Positions 6,963 to 14,700 of a stretch of DNA of 16,600 nucleotides are shown here, in pieces. The position numbers and the translations under genes were made by a program. Position 1 is the first letter of the stretch. Each line of letters opens with the position of its first letter. Origin of the DNA: Desulfacyla sp964522045. Its GTDB lineage: Bacteria; Desulfobacterota; DSM-4660; Desulfatiglandales; Desulfatiglandaceae. A model generated the notes under the pieces. It had not been told where the DNA came from, made no database searches, and worked only from the letters and a program-made list of their open reading frames with translations. Where the stretch lies: positions 1-16,600 of the forward strand of contig CAZFSF010000054.1 in the NCBI GenBank assembly GCA_964522045.1, written 5' to 3'.

Positions 6963-8228
6963 TCACCATCCCTTAGTCCACATTTCGTCATCATCGTAGA
7001 CCTTTTCATCTTCCATGTGGGCCTCCTCGGCGTCCTCCTCACTAAAGCGCGGGGGATTGGGGTCGTTGAGCAGTTCTTTGTAATACTCGTGCTGGATGAG
7101 GAGGCTCATGATTTCATTGGTGCCGGTCCAGATCTGTGAGAGCCTCGCGTCCCGCACCATCTTTTCGATGGGAAACACGTTTGTATAACCGATGCCGCCC
7201 ACGATTCGCATGGCCTGGTTGCAGACCTCCCAGCACATATCAGTGGCGAACTTTTTCGCCTCACTCACCAGACGTCGCGCCGATGGAAGGTGGAGGCCCG
7301 CGGCCCTTCCTGCCGCATGGGTGATGGCCCGCGCCGCATCCAACATGGTAATATTATCCGCCACCTTGAAACTGATGGCCTGATAGTCACGGATCTTCCT
7401 GCCGAACGCGTATCGCCGGTTGCTGTAGCGCGTTGCAACCTCAAGGGCGGCACGTGCAAGGCCCAATGCTCCACCCGCCGATGTCAGCCGCTCAGGCACC
7501 ATCATGGTGTTAAAGATCTGCGCCCCCTGATTCATTTCCCCTATGAGATTGGAAACGGGAACCTTCACATCTCTGAAAATAAGCCTGCCTGTGCCTCCCC
7601 CCCTTGTACCCAAAAGGTTGTAGAGGTGCTTTGCCTCCACACCTTCCCGATCCGCCTCGATAAGGATGAGACTGATCCGTTTGTGGGGTTTCCCTTCCGG
7701 GTCGGTCCTGCAGTACACCACAAAAAAATCAGCGCCGCTCGCAGCCACCACAAATCGCTTCTGGCCCTTTACTGTAAAATAATCTCCCTCAAGTTTTGCC
7801 ATTGTGGTGGCTCCGAAAAAATCGGAACCGCCCCTCGGCTCGGTCAGCGCCTCTGCCGAAACAAGCTCGCCCTTAAGCATGGGTCTCAGGAATCTCTCTT
7901 TCAAGTCCTCAGACCCAAAGGTGTGCAGGGCCTCCCCCACAATGGAAGGCATGGAAAAGGCGCATCCCAAGGCCATGCCAAGAACACCTATCTCCTCTAA
8001 AGCCGCTATCTCTCCGGTCCAGCCAAGCCCCCTGCCCCCATACTCTCTTGAAAACCGCAGGCCTAAGAGATTGCGCTTCCCCAAGGCCTCTACAAACTCC
8101 CTTGGATAGGTTATTTCATCACGATCCATCTGTTTTAGCAGATCGGAAGGGACCTCATTTTTAACAAATTCCCTGACTTCCTCTTTTATCCCCTTTTCCT
8201 CATCGGTCAAAAGCACATCTTGTAACAT
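6963..8228 (-). CDS. Acyl-CoA dehydrogenase, FAD-dependent, with relocated catalytic glutamate and acidic tail
   Basis: 421 residues. The enzyme oxidises an acyl-CoA at the alpha-beta bond and passes electrons to electron-transfer flavoprotein. Family marks include ALTEPRGGSD (127-136), the FAD-site region RRYAFGRKIRDYQA (271-284) and RIVGGIGYTN (341-350). The canonical base position near the C-terminus, E in (Y/F)EGTxEI, is T368 here (IWTGTNEI). A Glu is instead present at E246 (PERLTSAGG), which aligns with the base of isovaleryl-CoA and long-chain dehydrogenases. The last 27 residues, starting near F395, form a strongly acidic tail not typical of the family. The start at 8228 is chosen because AAGGAGG lies 8 nt before it; a GTG at 8246 would fall upstream of this site. 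The gene is 253 nt after the patatin gene and has its own promoter. Substrate is not determined. Confidence 0.93.
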   Translation of the reverse strand: MLQDVLLTDEEKGIKEEVREFVKNEVPSDLLKQMDRDEITYPREFVEALGKRNLLGLRFSREYGGRGLGWTGEIAALEEIGVLGMALGCAFSMPSIVGEALHTFGSEDLKERFLRPMLKGELVSAEALTEPRGGSDFFGATTMAKLEGDYFTVKGQKRFVVAASGADFFVVYCRTDPEGKPHKRISLILIEADREGVEAKHLYNLLGTRGGGTGRLIFRDVKVPVSNLIGEMNQGAQIFNTMMVPERLTSAGGALGLARAALEVATRYSNRRYAFGRKIRDYQAISFKVADNITMLDAARAITHAAGRAAGLHLPSARRLVSEAKKFATDMCWEVCNQAMRIVGGIGYTNVFPIEKMVRDARLSQIWTGTNEIMSLLIQHEYYKELLNDPNPPRFSEEDAEEAHMEDEKVYDDDEMWTKGW

Positions 8229-8290
8229 GGTATAGCCTCCTTTCACATCGTTTGGTCCGTCGTGGTTAATACATGTCCCTATTTTTCTGC

Positions 8291-8320
8291 ATCATACCAA
8301 AATTTGAGAAGGATCTTCAA
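8291..8320 (-). promoter_or_regulatory. Predicted sigma-70 promoter of the acyl-CoA dehydrogenase gene (extended -10)
   Basis: On the minus strand TTGAAG (8320-8315) is followed by 18 nt and TATGAT (8296-8291), preceded by TGG. The leader would be about 55 nt. The layout, an 18-nt spacer and TGG before the -10, copies that of the heme operon promoter. The rest of the gap, 8229-8481, shows no other clear feature. Confidence 0.5.
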
Positions 8321-8481
8321 TAAAAAGACCCCGTTGCGAAAATCCACCCAGGCACAAGACATAATGGTTTGCCCTGCAATTTAGAAATTGAAGAGATCCT
8401 GCCAGGCCTGAAATCGGTGAAACAAAACCCTTTTGAGAAACAGATCGTCAAGCTCTGGTGCGATTCCTTCTAATTGGGAGG

Positions 8482-9330
8482 TCAGGAGGGCTTGAGAAGC
8501 TTCAAGGCGGAAGCCTTGGCTGCGTTATATGCCTCCGGGCCTCTGTCTAAGCTATTTGGACTCAGGGCGGGTGATTCGGTTCTTATTTCAATGACCTCAA
8601 TCCCCCGCTTTCGCACCATTTCCAGCTCCTTTTGATACGCTTCCTGACGGGCGATATTAATGGCTAAATGCTGCATATGCCAGGGACTGAATCGTTTTTT
8701 CAAAAAACCATGTCTTTCCTCTTCCACGTTATTGGAGGCAATAAAATGGACAATAATCTTGTCTAATTCACATAGGTTCGCCAATGCCTCGACCGGAGCC
8801 TTTCCGGTTATGCCGCCATCTAAGTACAGTGATCCGTTTATTTCCACCGGTTTAAAGAGAACCGGCACTGAGCCGGAGGCCTGAATCGCCTTGATTAGAT
8901 CCCCGTCAATAAAGACAGTCTGTTTTTTTTGACTAAGGTTTGTGGCTGAAAGGGCTAAGGGTTTCTCACACTCCTCGAAGCGTTTCACCGGAAGCTTTCT
9001 TAATAAACGGACAAACCCATCTCCCTTGAGGTATCCGGTATAACCCCTGAAGAGCCGGAGCGCATTTAACAATACACTGCCCCAGGGATCAGGGTCCCAG
9101 AAGTCGGCCTTTTTCAGGCCGAACAGCATCTCCCTTATGTCGCCATCATTCATCCCGGATGCGGCCATTGCCGCCACAATGGCCCCGGAGCTGGCACCGG
9201 CATAGGCCGACGGTGCAATTTCAGTCTCCCTGATCGCTGCCAAAAATCCGGCATGTGCAAAGAACCCGAAAAAGCCGGAGGAAAAGACCACGCCTAACCT
9301 GCAATTCTCTGTGGGTAAACCATGGATCAT
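8482..9330 (-). CDS. Patatin-like phospholipase / serine hydrolase (RssA-like)
   Basis: 282 residues with the Ser-Asp dyad of patatin-like lipid acyl hydrolases. The nucleophile elbow is GASSG (45-49, S47), and the catalytic aspartate is D171 in DGG, in the segment LYLDGGITGKAPVEAL. The oxyanion loop is unusual: where most members have GGGxxG, it reads SSGFFGFFAHAGFL (17-30), keeping only the later glycines. No signal peptide or membrane segment is seen, so a cytoplasmic or peripheral enzyme is likely. The ATG at 9330 is preceded by GAAGGG at 9 nt, a probable ribosome site supplied by a heptad repeat. It lies 36 nt after the nitroreductase gene, so they are probably cotranscribed. The substrate is unknown. 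Confidence 0.87.
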   Translation of the reverse strand: MIHGLPTENCRLGVVFSSGFFGFFAHAGFLAAIRETEIAPSAYAGASSGAIVAAMAASGMNDGDIREMLFGLKKADFWDPDPWGSVLLNALRLFRGYTGYLKGDGFVRLLRKLPVKRFEECEKPLALSATNLSQKKQTVFIDGDLIKAIQASGSVPVLFKPVEINGSLYLDGGITGKAPVEALANLCELDKIIVHFIASNNVEEERHGFLKKRFSPWHMQHLAINIARQEAYQKELEMVRKRGIEVIEIRTESPALSPNSLDRGPEAYNAAKASALKLLKPS

Positions 9331-9340
9331 AGTTCACAAC

Positions 9341-9361
9341 CCTTCAGCCTACAGCCTTCAA
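9341..9361. repeat. Heptanucleotide array, unit CCTWCAG
   Basis: CCTTCAG, CCTACAG and CCTTCAA lie in tandem in the 36-nt gap between the nitroreductase stop and the patatin start. On the minus strand the first unit and its 5' neighbour base give GAAGGG, the likely ribosome site of the patatin gene. Confidence 0.75.
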
Positions 9362-9366
9362 TTCTA

Positions 9367-10017
9367 TCATTCCCGCCATTTGACCACATCGCCCATGGGG
9401 ACCCTCTCAGACCTCGACCGGTTTATGGGAGACTGAGGATCTCCGTAACCTACTGCCACTCCGATTATCACCTGTTTTTCATCCCGGATACTCAATGCCT
9501 CTTTAATGTCGTCATCAAATGCCGTAATCAGGCCTATGGGGCAGGTCCCCAGTTCGAGGGCATGGGCGGCTAATACGAGGTAGCCTACCAGAACGCCTAT
9601 GTCGGTAAACCTGGCCTTAGAGAATACCTGGTCGAGAGTGATGATGATTGCGGTAGGAGCGCCGTAAAAATTGCAGCTCCCCTCATTAATGAAATCCTGA
9701 AAAGGGGTCTGCTCAGGCAAATTGGGCAGGATTGTATCTAAAAGTCCCCTTTGCCGCTCTACAAAATACTCTGGAAGAGGGCTTTTAGCCCCTGGTCCGC
9801 ATGATATGTTTCGCTCCTTCATACGCTTTACCAAGAGCCTGCTAAGCCTTTTTTTCTCTTCTCCGGATACAACGATCAGCTCCCATGGCTGGAGATTAAT
9901 TGCCGATGGTGCCTGTGTAGCATAATTGATGAGAGTTTCTATTTTCTCTCTCTCAACCGGCCTTTCAAGAAAGGCCCGGGTACTCCTTCTTTCTTCGATT
10001 CCCTCCAAAAGATCCAT
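9367..10017 (-). CDS. Nitroreductase-family FMN oxidoreductase
   Basis: 216 residues. The family reduces nitro compounds, quinones or flavins with NAD(P)H and FMN; the natural substrate is rarely known. Family features are the N-terminal RRSTRAF (10-16), the FMN contact region APSAINLQPWELIVV (36-50), and the C-terminal ITAFDDDIKEAL and VIIGVAVGYGDP (183-194). An insert of roughly 45 residues (65-110), rich in charged residues and prolines, lies where the substrate-gating helices vary between members. GGAGG lies 6 nt before the ATG. It sits between the LarA-family gene (135 nt upstream) and the patatin gene (36 nt downstream), in a likely metabolic transcription unit. The family is sure; the substrate is not. 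Confidence 0.9.
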   Translation of the reverse strand: MDLLEGIEERRSTRAFLERPVEREKIETLINYATQAPSAINLQPWELIVVSGEEKKRLSRLLVKRMKERNISCGPGAKSPLPEYFVERQRGLLDTILPNLPEQTPFQDFINEGSCNFYGAPTAIIITLDQVFSKARFTDIGVLVGYLVLAAHALELGTCPIGLITAFDDDIKEALSIRDEKQVIIGVAVGYGDPQSPINRSRSERVPMGDVVKWRE

Positions 10018-10038
10018 AATATTCCTCCAAAAGGTAAG

Positions 10039-10065
10039 TGACTAAAGTGCCTAAATTGCCTAAAG
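10039..10065. repeat. Nonanucleotide array, unit TGCCTAAAK
   Basis: TGACTAAAG, TGCCTAAAT and TGCCTAAAG are in tandem with a 9-nt period just upstream of the nitroreductase ribosome site. The 12-mer AAGTGCCTAAAT inside it (10045-10056) recurs at 11443-11454, immediately before the larA start. Confidence 0.7.
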
Positions 10066-10106
10066 TTAGTGGTTTTTAATTCGATGTCGGAGTCTTCGCT
10101 TACCTG

Positions 10107-10141
10107 GACGTTCAATGTTCGATTTTCGATTTTCATTTTGA
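10107..10141. repeat. Heptanucleotide array, unit GATTTTC
   Basis: GACGTTC, AATGTTC, GATTTTC, GATTTTC and ATTTTGA follow one another at a 7-nt period, starting 12 nt after the larA stop codon in the direction of transcription. No terminator hairpin is seen between larA and the nitroreductase gene. Confidence 0.75.
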
Positions 10142-10152
10142 CGGTCGCTGCC

Positions 10153-11439
10153 CTACGAAACAATGGGGAGTGTGAGCAGGGCGTGAGGGACAATGAGGAC
10201 GTCCAGATCTTGCCTGCCAATTTTCTGAGCAGCAATACGGAAAGCTTGCTCCATATCGGCCGCCGGGATCATATGGACCTGGCGAACGATATCAGGGGTC
10301 TTAGAACCCACGATGATAACGTTAGCCTTTTCCAGGACCTTGGCCATAATAAAGGCGCGCTGGACCCCCGGCGGGTAACCGGCATCTCGCAACTCTTTCA
10401 ACAGGGAAGACATATCTGTGGCATCCCGCATCTTCTCGAAAAACCTCTGCTCCCCTACCCCCTCCCCGGCGCCTTCAGGTGTCGGTGCAGGCACAATGAT
10501 CACCCCATCTTCTTTTATCACTGGGACAGGGGCAAAAAAGAGATAGCTGGCGCCCCGGCACGCCTGGTAGATATTTACATCCTTGGGGTGCCCCACACCG
10601 GCAACTGCCACGTCATACTGCCGGTTGATCGGAACCTCATAAAGTCTGCGGGCCTCGCCTACCAACTTTTGGAAAGTTGCATCCGGTTCACCTGCAAACA
10701 CGGCTACCGGCCTCTTTTGTTCATCCTGGACCACATTCAGGATAAATTTGAGACCGGCACGCCGGGCCGCCTCAGACACCCCTTCGTGGAAGAGGTTCCC
10801 CTCGATCTTTCCCAGCCGTGTTCCCGGATGATCCATGATCTTGGGGCCATGGGTGTAGGCGATCATGGCCTCGCCAGCCGCGCCGATGGCCACGGTTTTA
10901 CGCCCGCCAGAATAGCCCGCAAACTGGTGGGGCTCCACAATGCCGGTGGCGATCAGGAGATCGGCCTCATAGGCCAACCGGTTAACGGTCAGGGGTATAC
11001 CGCTCTCTGTTTTGCCTAAATCCTTCAGGGCATTTGGGTCCAGGGCACTATGATCCACAATCTTATAGCGATCTACAACTTCCCTCCCTAACTTGATCAC
11101 CTTTTCTTCGTACGTGCTGGGTCGATGGAGGCCGACACCGCAGAGGAGGGTGATTTGATCGTCCGGAATTCCGGCAGATTTCAGTTCTTTGAGCATGGCC
11201 GGGACCAGCAGATGGTCCGGGCCAGCCCGGGTAATGTCGGTAAAGACAATGCACACCCTGTCCCGGGGTTTTGCAAGCCCACTTAAGGGAGTCGAGTTAA
11301 TCGGCTCAGCAAGGGCCTGTGTGATGGCCCCTTTTAGGTCTTTTACAGGGCTTGCATGTCGGGATACAGCTACGGCGCCGGTCATCCCGAAGGGTAAGTT
11401 AAAGCTTAGATGATCTTTTCCAAAGGGAATGGTATACAT
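10153..11439 (-). CDS. LarA-family nickel-pincer-dependent racemase/epimerase-like protein
   Basis: 428 residues, matching LarA (lactate racemase) in length. LarA uses a nickel-pincer nucleotide covalently bound to a lysine to racemise 2-hydroxy acids. The known LarA residues R75, H108, H174, K184 and H200 of Lactobacillus plantarum have counterparts at R71 (TDITRAG), H105 (GVGLHR), H171 (EPHQFAGYSGGRK), K181 and H197 (YTHGPK), with nearly identical spacing. The cofactor-binding and catalytic set is therefore intact. Many LarA homologues in anaerobes act on substrates other than lactate, so lactate is not assumed. The cofactor genes larB, larC and larE are not in the window. The start at 11439 has only a weak AGG upstream, in a leader built of repeats. 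It heads the minus-strand block that continues with the nitroreductase and the patatin. Confidence 0.88.
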   Translation of the reverse strand: MYTIPFGKDHLSFNLPFGMTGAVAVSRHASPVKDLKGAITQALAEPINSTPLSGLAKPRDRVCIVFTDITRAGPDHLLVPAMLKELKSAGIPDDQITLLCGVGLHRPSTYEEKVIKLGREVVDRYKIVDHSALDPNALKDLGKTESGIPLTVNRLAYEADLLIATGIVEPHQFAGYSGGRKTVAIGAAGEAMIAYTHGPKIMDHPGTRLGKIEGNLFHEGVSEAARRAGLKFILNVVQDEQKRPVAVFAGEPDATFQKLVGEARRLYEVPINRQYDVAVAGVGHPKDVNIYQACRGASYLFFAPVPVIKEDGVIIVPAPTPEGAGEGVGEQRFFEKMRDATDMSSLLKELRDAGYPPGVQRAFIMAKVLEKANVIIVGSKTPDIVRQVHMIPAADMEQAFRIAAQKIGRQDLDVLIVPHALLTLPIVS

Positions 11440-11470
11440 TAGAAGTGCCTAAATATTAGCCAGAGATATT

Positions 11471-11545
11471 GGAAATTCGAAATTGGAAATTCGAGGTAAA
11501 AGGACAAACCTTTCGGTTTATTCTAATTTCTAATTTCCAATTTCC
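11471..11545. repeat. Inverted pair of heptad arrays forming a long hairpin in the larA leader
   Basis: Three units GGAAATT, CGAAATT, GGAAATT (11471-11491) face three units AATTTCT, AATTTCC, AATTTCC (11525-11545). The arms are complementary at 19 of 21 positions and enclose a 33-nt loop. Inside the loop AAACC and GGTTT (11506-11519) form a smaller stem closed on the minus strand by a GAAA tetraloop. The predicted larA transcript would start at about 11541 and contain nearly the whole structure. Confidence 0.8.
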
Positions 11546-11547
11546 AA

Positions 11548-11577
11548 ATAATAGGAACTTAATCATAATATTGTCAA
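11548..11577 (-). promoter_or_regulatory. Predicted strong sigma-70 promoter of the LarA-family gene
   Basis: On the minus strand a perfect TTGACA (11577-11572) is separated by 18 nt from TATTAT (11553-11548). Transcription would begin within the repeat hairpin and produce a leader of about 100 nt. Confidence 0.65.
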
Positions 11578-11656
11578 TATCATTTCATCTAACGCATACA
11601 TCGCCCCATATATTGGTGTTCAATATTTTTATTGCACATTATGTTGTATTTTTTTC
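11578..11656. other. Spacer between the divergent larA-family and smc promoters
   Basis: This AT-rich stretch holds no gene. It contains a six-base-pair AT-rich inverted repeat, ATATTG...CAATAT (11610-11626), followed by a run of T. No known operator is recognised. With the two promoters and the leader hairpin it accounts for the 326-nt gap between larA and smc. Confidence 0.35.
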
Positions 11657-11685
11657 TTTACAAACCCGTGGTAACCTGATAAAAT
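11657..11685 (+). promoter_or_regulatory. Predicted sigma-70 promoter of smc-ftsY
   Basis: TTTACA (11657-11662), a 17-nt spacer and TAAAAT (11680-11685) lie about 80 nt before the smc ATG. Confidence 0.5.
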
Positions 11686-11765
11686 ACTTTTGTTCGGCTG
11701 ACCTTTAGTTTTGTCTCTTAGTAGGGATTTCAAACATAGAGAGGGTTGGCGCATAGGAGGACATC

Positions 11766-14700
11766 ATGAAAATCAAGAAAGTTTCCATTCTCGGCTTCAA
11801 GTCCTTTATGGAAAAACTCGATATCACATTCTCAAATGGGATAAGTGGTGTTGTGGGGCCGAACGGTTGCGGCAAAAGTAATGTTGTTGACGCCATAAGA
11901 TGGTGTATGGGCGAGCAGAGCCCCAAACAGCTGAGGGGCCGCAAGATGGAAGATGTCATATTCAGCGGCGCCGGAACCCATAAACCCCTTGGAATGGCGG
12001 AAGTCTCCCTCATGTTTGAAAATGGAGATGGGTCTTTTCCTGCCGCATTCGCACAAGATCATGAGATGTCAGTAACCAGACGCCTTTACCGGTCCGGCGA
12101 AAGCGAATACCTCATCAACAATGTCTCCTGCAGACTAAAGGATATTCAGGAGATATTCATGGATACGGGCCTGGGCAACAGGGCCTATTCCATTATCGGA
12201 CAGGGCCAGATTGGCACCATAATAGACCAGCGGCCCGAAGAGACCCGCGTTATGTTGGAAGAAGCTGCGGGAATTACCAAGTACAGAAAAAAGGTGGAGA
12301 TATCACGAAGAAAAATTGAGCTTACCGAGGGCAATCTCAAGAGAGTAGAAGATATCTTAGGAGAAATTCAGACCCAGATGAGGTCCCTCAAGAGACAAGC
12401 GGCCAAGGCCAGACGCTTTAAGACCGTAAGTGAGGAGATTCGGGGTCTGGAGCGTATACTTTATTGTAATACCTTTCATCAGCTCAAGGAGGAATCGGGA
12501 AAAAGAGAGATCTCCACAGAAGGTCTGGAGCGCGAAGAGATTTCAAGATCGACACTGATCTCCCAACTTCATGCCCGCATAGAGGGTATGAATCTGGAAT
12601 TAGAAGAAAAGGATGCTGACCTGTCAGACCACAGAGAAAGCTTCCTCCATCTCAGGGACCGGGTCCACAAGAAGGAGGGGGAAATCGAATCCCTATCAGG
12701 GAAAATGAGAATGATAGGAGAGATGAAGGTCAGGCTTACAGGTGAGCAGGAAGAGATACGGGTTCGGCTCGCAGAGCTCAGGGAGAAGAGGGAGAACCTA
12801 ATCAAAGAAAAGGACCGGATAAAGGAAAAATCAGTTGAGCTTGAGAACGAGATTTCCCTCAGAGATGAAAGATTGAGGGTTAGAAAAGGGGTGTTAGAGG
12901 AGATAAGGGAAGGTTATGAAGAGGCCAGGGCTGATCTGAACGCAGGCGAAAAGAGGGAGGTTGGGCTGAATAATGAATCCGGGTATGTCAACCGGTTGCT
13001 CGGCCAGATTTCAGACAGCCGTTCCAGGCTTGAGAAGGAGCTGAAAGAGCTAAGCGCCAGGTCTCAAGACGTTATCAAGGCCTCCGAAAGAAAGAACAGA
13101 GTCCGTGAAGCGACTGCGGAGAGGCTGGGCGAGATTCAGTCTGCCATTGAAGAGGGAAACGCGTTCTCAAAAGAATTGGAGACAATGAAAGAGCGTGTTG
13201 AATCCGAGCTTAAGTCGGCGGAAGCGGATCTGAACAGGTGCCAGTCCCGATTGGCGAGCTTGGAGACCCTGACAGATAATTTTGAAGGATATAAGACGGG
13301 GGTCAGGACCATAATGAAGGCAAAGGACTTTGGTCCCCGCAAAGAGGGTCGGATCTTAGGCATCCTGGCAGATGTTATCCAGGTGGACCCGAAATATGAA
13401 CGGGCCGTTGAAGCGATCCTGGCCGACAGACTGCAGTATGTGCTTGTTGAATCACAGGAAGATGGCAGAAAGGCCGTTGAATATTTAAAGAAAATGGCTA
13501 AAGGGATCGGCAGCTTTGCCCCGGTCGATGCTTTGAAGGGTGATAGAGGGGACATGGGTAGAGATCCGGGTTCTCCAATGCTGCTCGATTATGTGTCCAC
13601 ATCTCCGAAATATCTGAGCCTGATAAATACCCTGCTCAGCGACACGGTGATTGTGGAAGATCTAAACAAGGCCCTTTCCAACTGGGAAAAAGTACAGGAG
13701 CTGCCCGGCAAGAATGGAAAGGGGCGCTGCTTTGTAACCGTCGACGGAGACATTGTTGATCAGATGGGTGTGATAAGTGGTGGAAGGTCCTCGCACGGGT
13801 CCCGCGGGCTTCTTGTGAGAAAGAGAGAGATAGCCGAGCTGAAAAAGGCTTCTGCAACTCAGAAGGCAAGGGTTGAAGGGTTGCAGTCCAAACTCGAAGA
13901 AATCATTGCCCGGATTGAGGAAAAAAAGGAATCACTTGAAGGCCTCACTGAGGATAGATGGACCTGCCAGGACGAAATAAACGAGCTTGACAAGGTGCTG
14001 TTTCGCCTTAGCCAGGAATTGGATCAATTGGAAAAAATGTCCCGGAAGATATCAGATGATCTTGAAAGAAAAGGGATAGAGCGGAACAAACATGAAAAGG
14101 AACTCTTGAAGCTCGAAGAGGAACTCAATGAGCGTAAGACAAAGCGAAGAAAGGAAGAGGAATATTTCCAGAAAAAGGAGCGTGAGCTTAAAGAGGCTGA
14201 AGGGGAATTTGAACAGTACCGTGAAGAAGTAGCAAGACTCAAGGCGGATTACCGGATTTCAGAGGAAGGGCAACGGAGCGCGGCTCGCGAGATGGAGATA
14301 TTGGACAGTTACGTTGATGATTCCCACAAACGCTTAGAGAGTATCGAAGAGGATATCTCTTCGGGGCAGGCGAGACGGGACGATTGTGAGAGAAGAAAGG
14401 GAATCCTTGAGGAAGAGTTGAAAGACCTCTATGACAGGTTACAAAAGGCCGAAAATGATATGAACCGAGCAGAATCAGAGCGCCGGGAATTTCAGGCCCA
14501 GATCAGGGGGGAAGAAAGGAAGGAAGAAGAGCTGAAAAAGGAGATTGATGACCTCAAGGAGCGAATTAACGCCGCTAAGATGGAGCACTCTGAAATCCGG
14601 TTCAAGATGAATAATTTAATTGAAGTGGTCAGGGACAAGCTCAACTTGGATCTCCCTGAAATTTACAGAGATGACTTACAGGATAACTTCTCCAAGAGAG

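Noticed and set aside
8226..8246. Upstream GTG start for the acyl-CoA dehydrogenase at 8246
   Set aside because: The AAGGAGG ribosome site lies after this GTG and is well spaced for the ATG at 8228.
11610..11633. Inverted repeat ATATTG...CAATAT followed by T residues, as a possible terminator
   Set aside because: The stem is short and almost all A-T, and no gene ends just before it on the plus strand.
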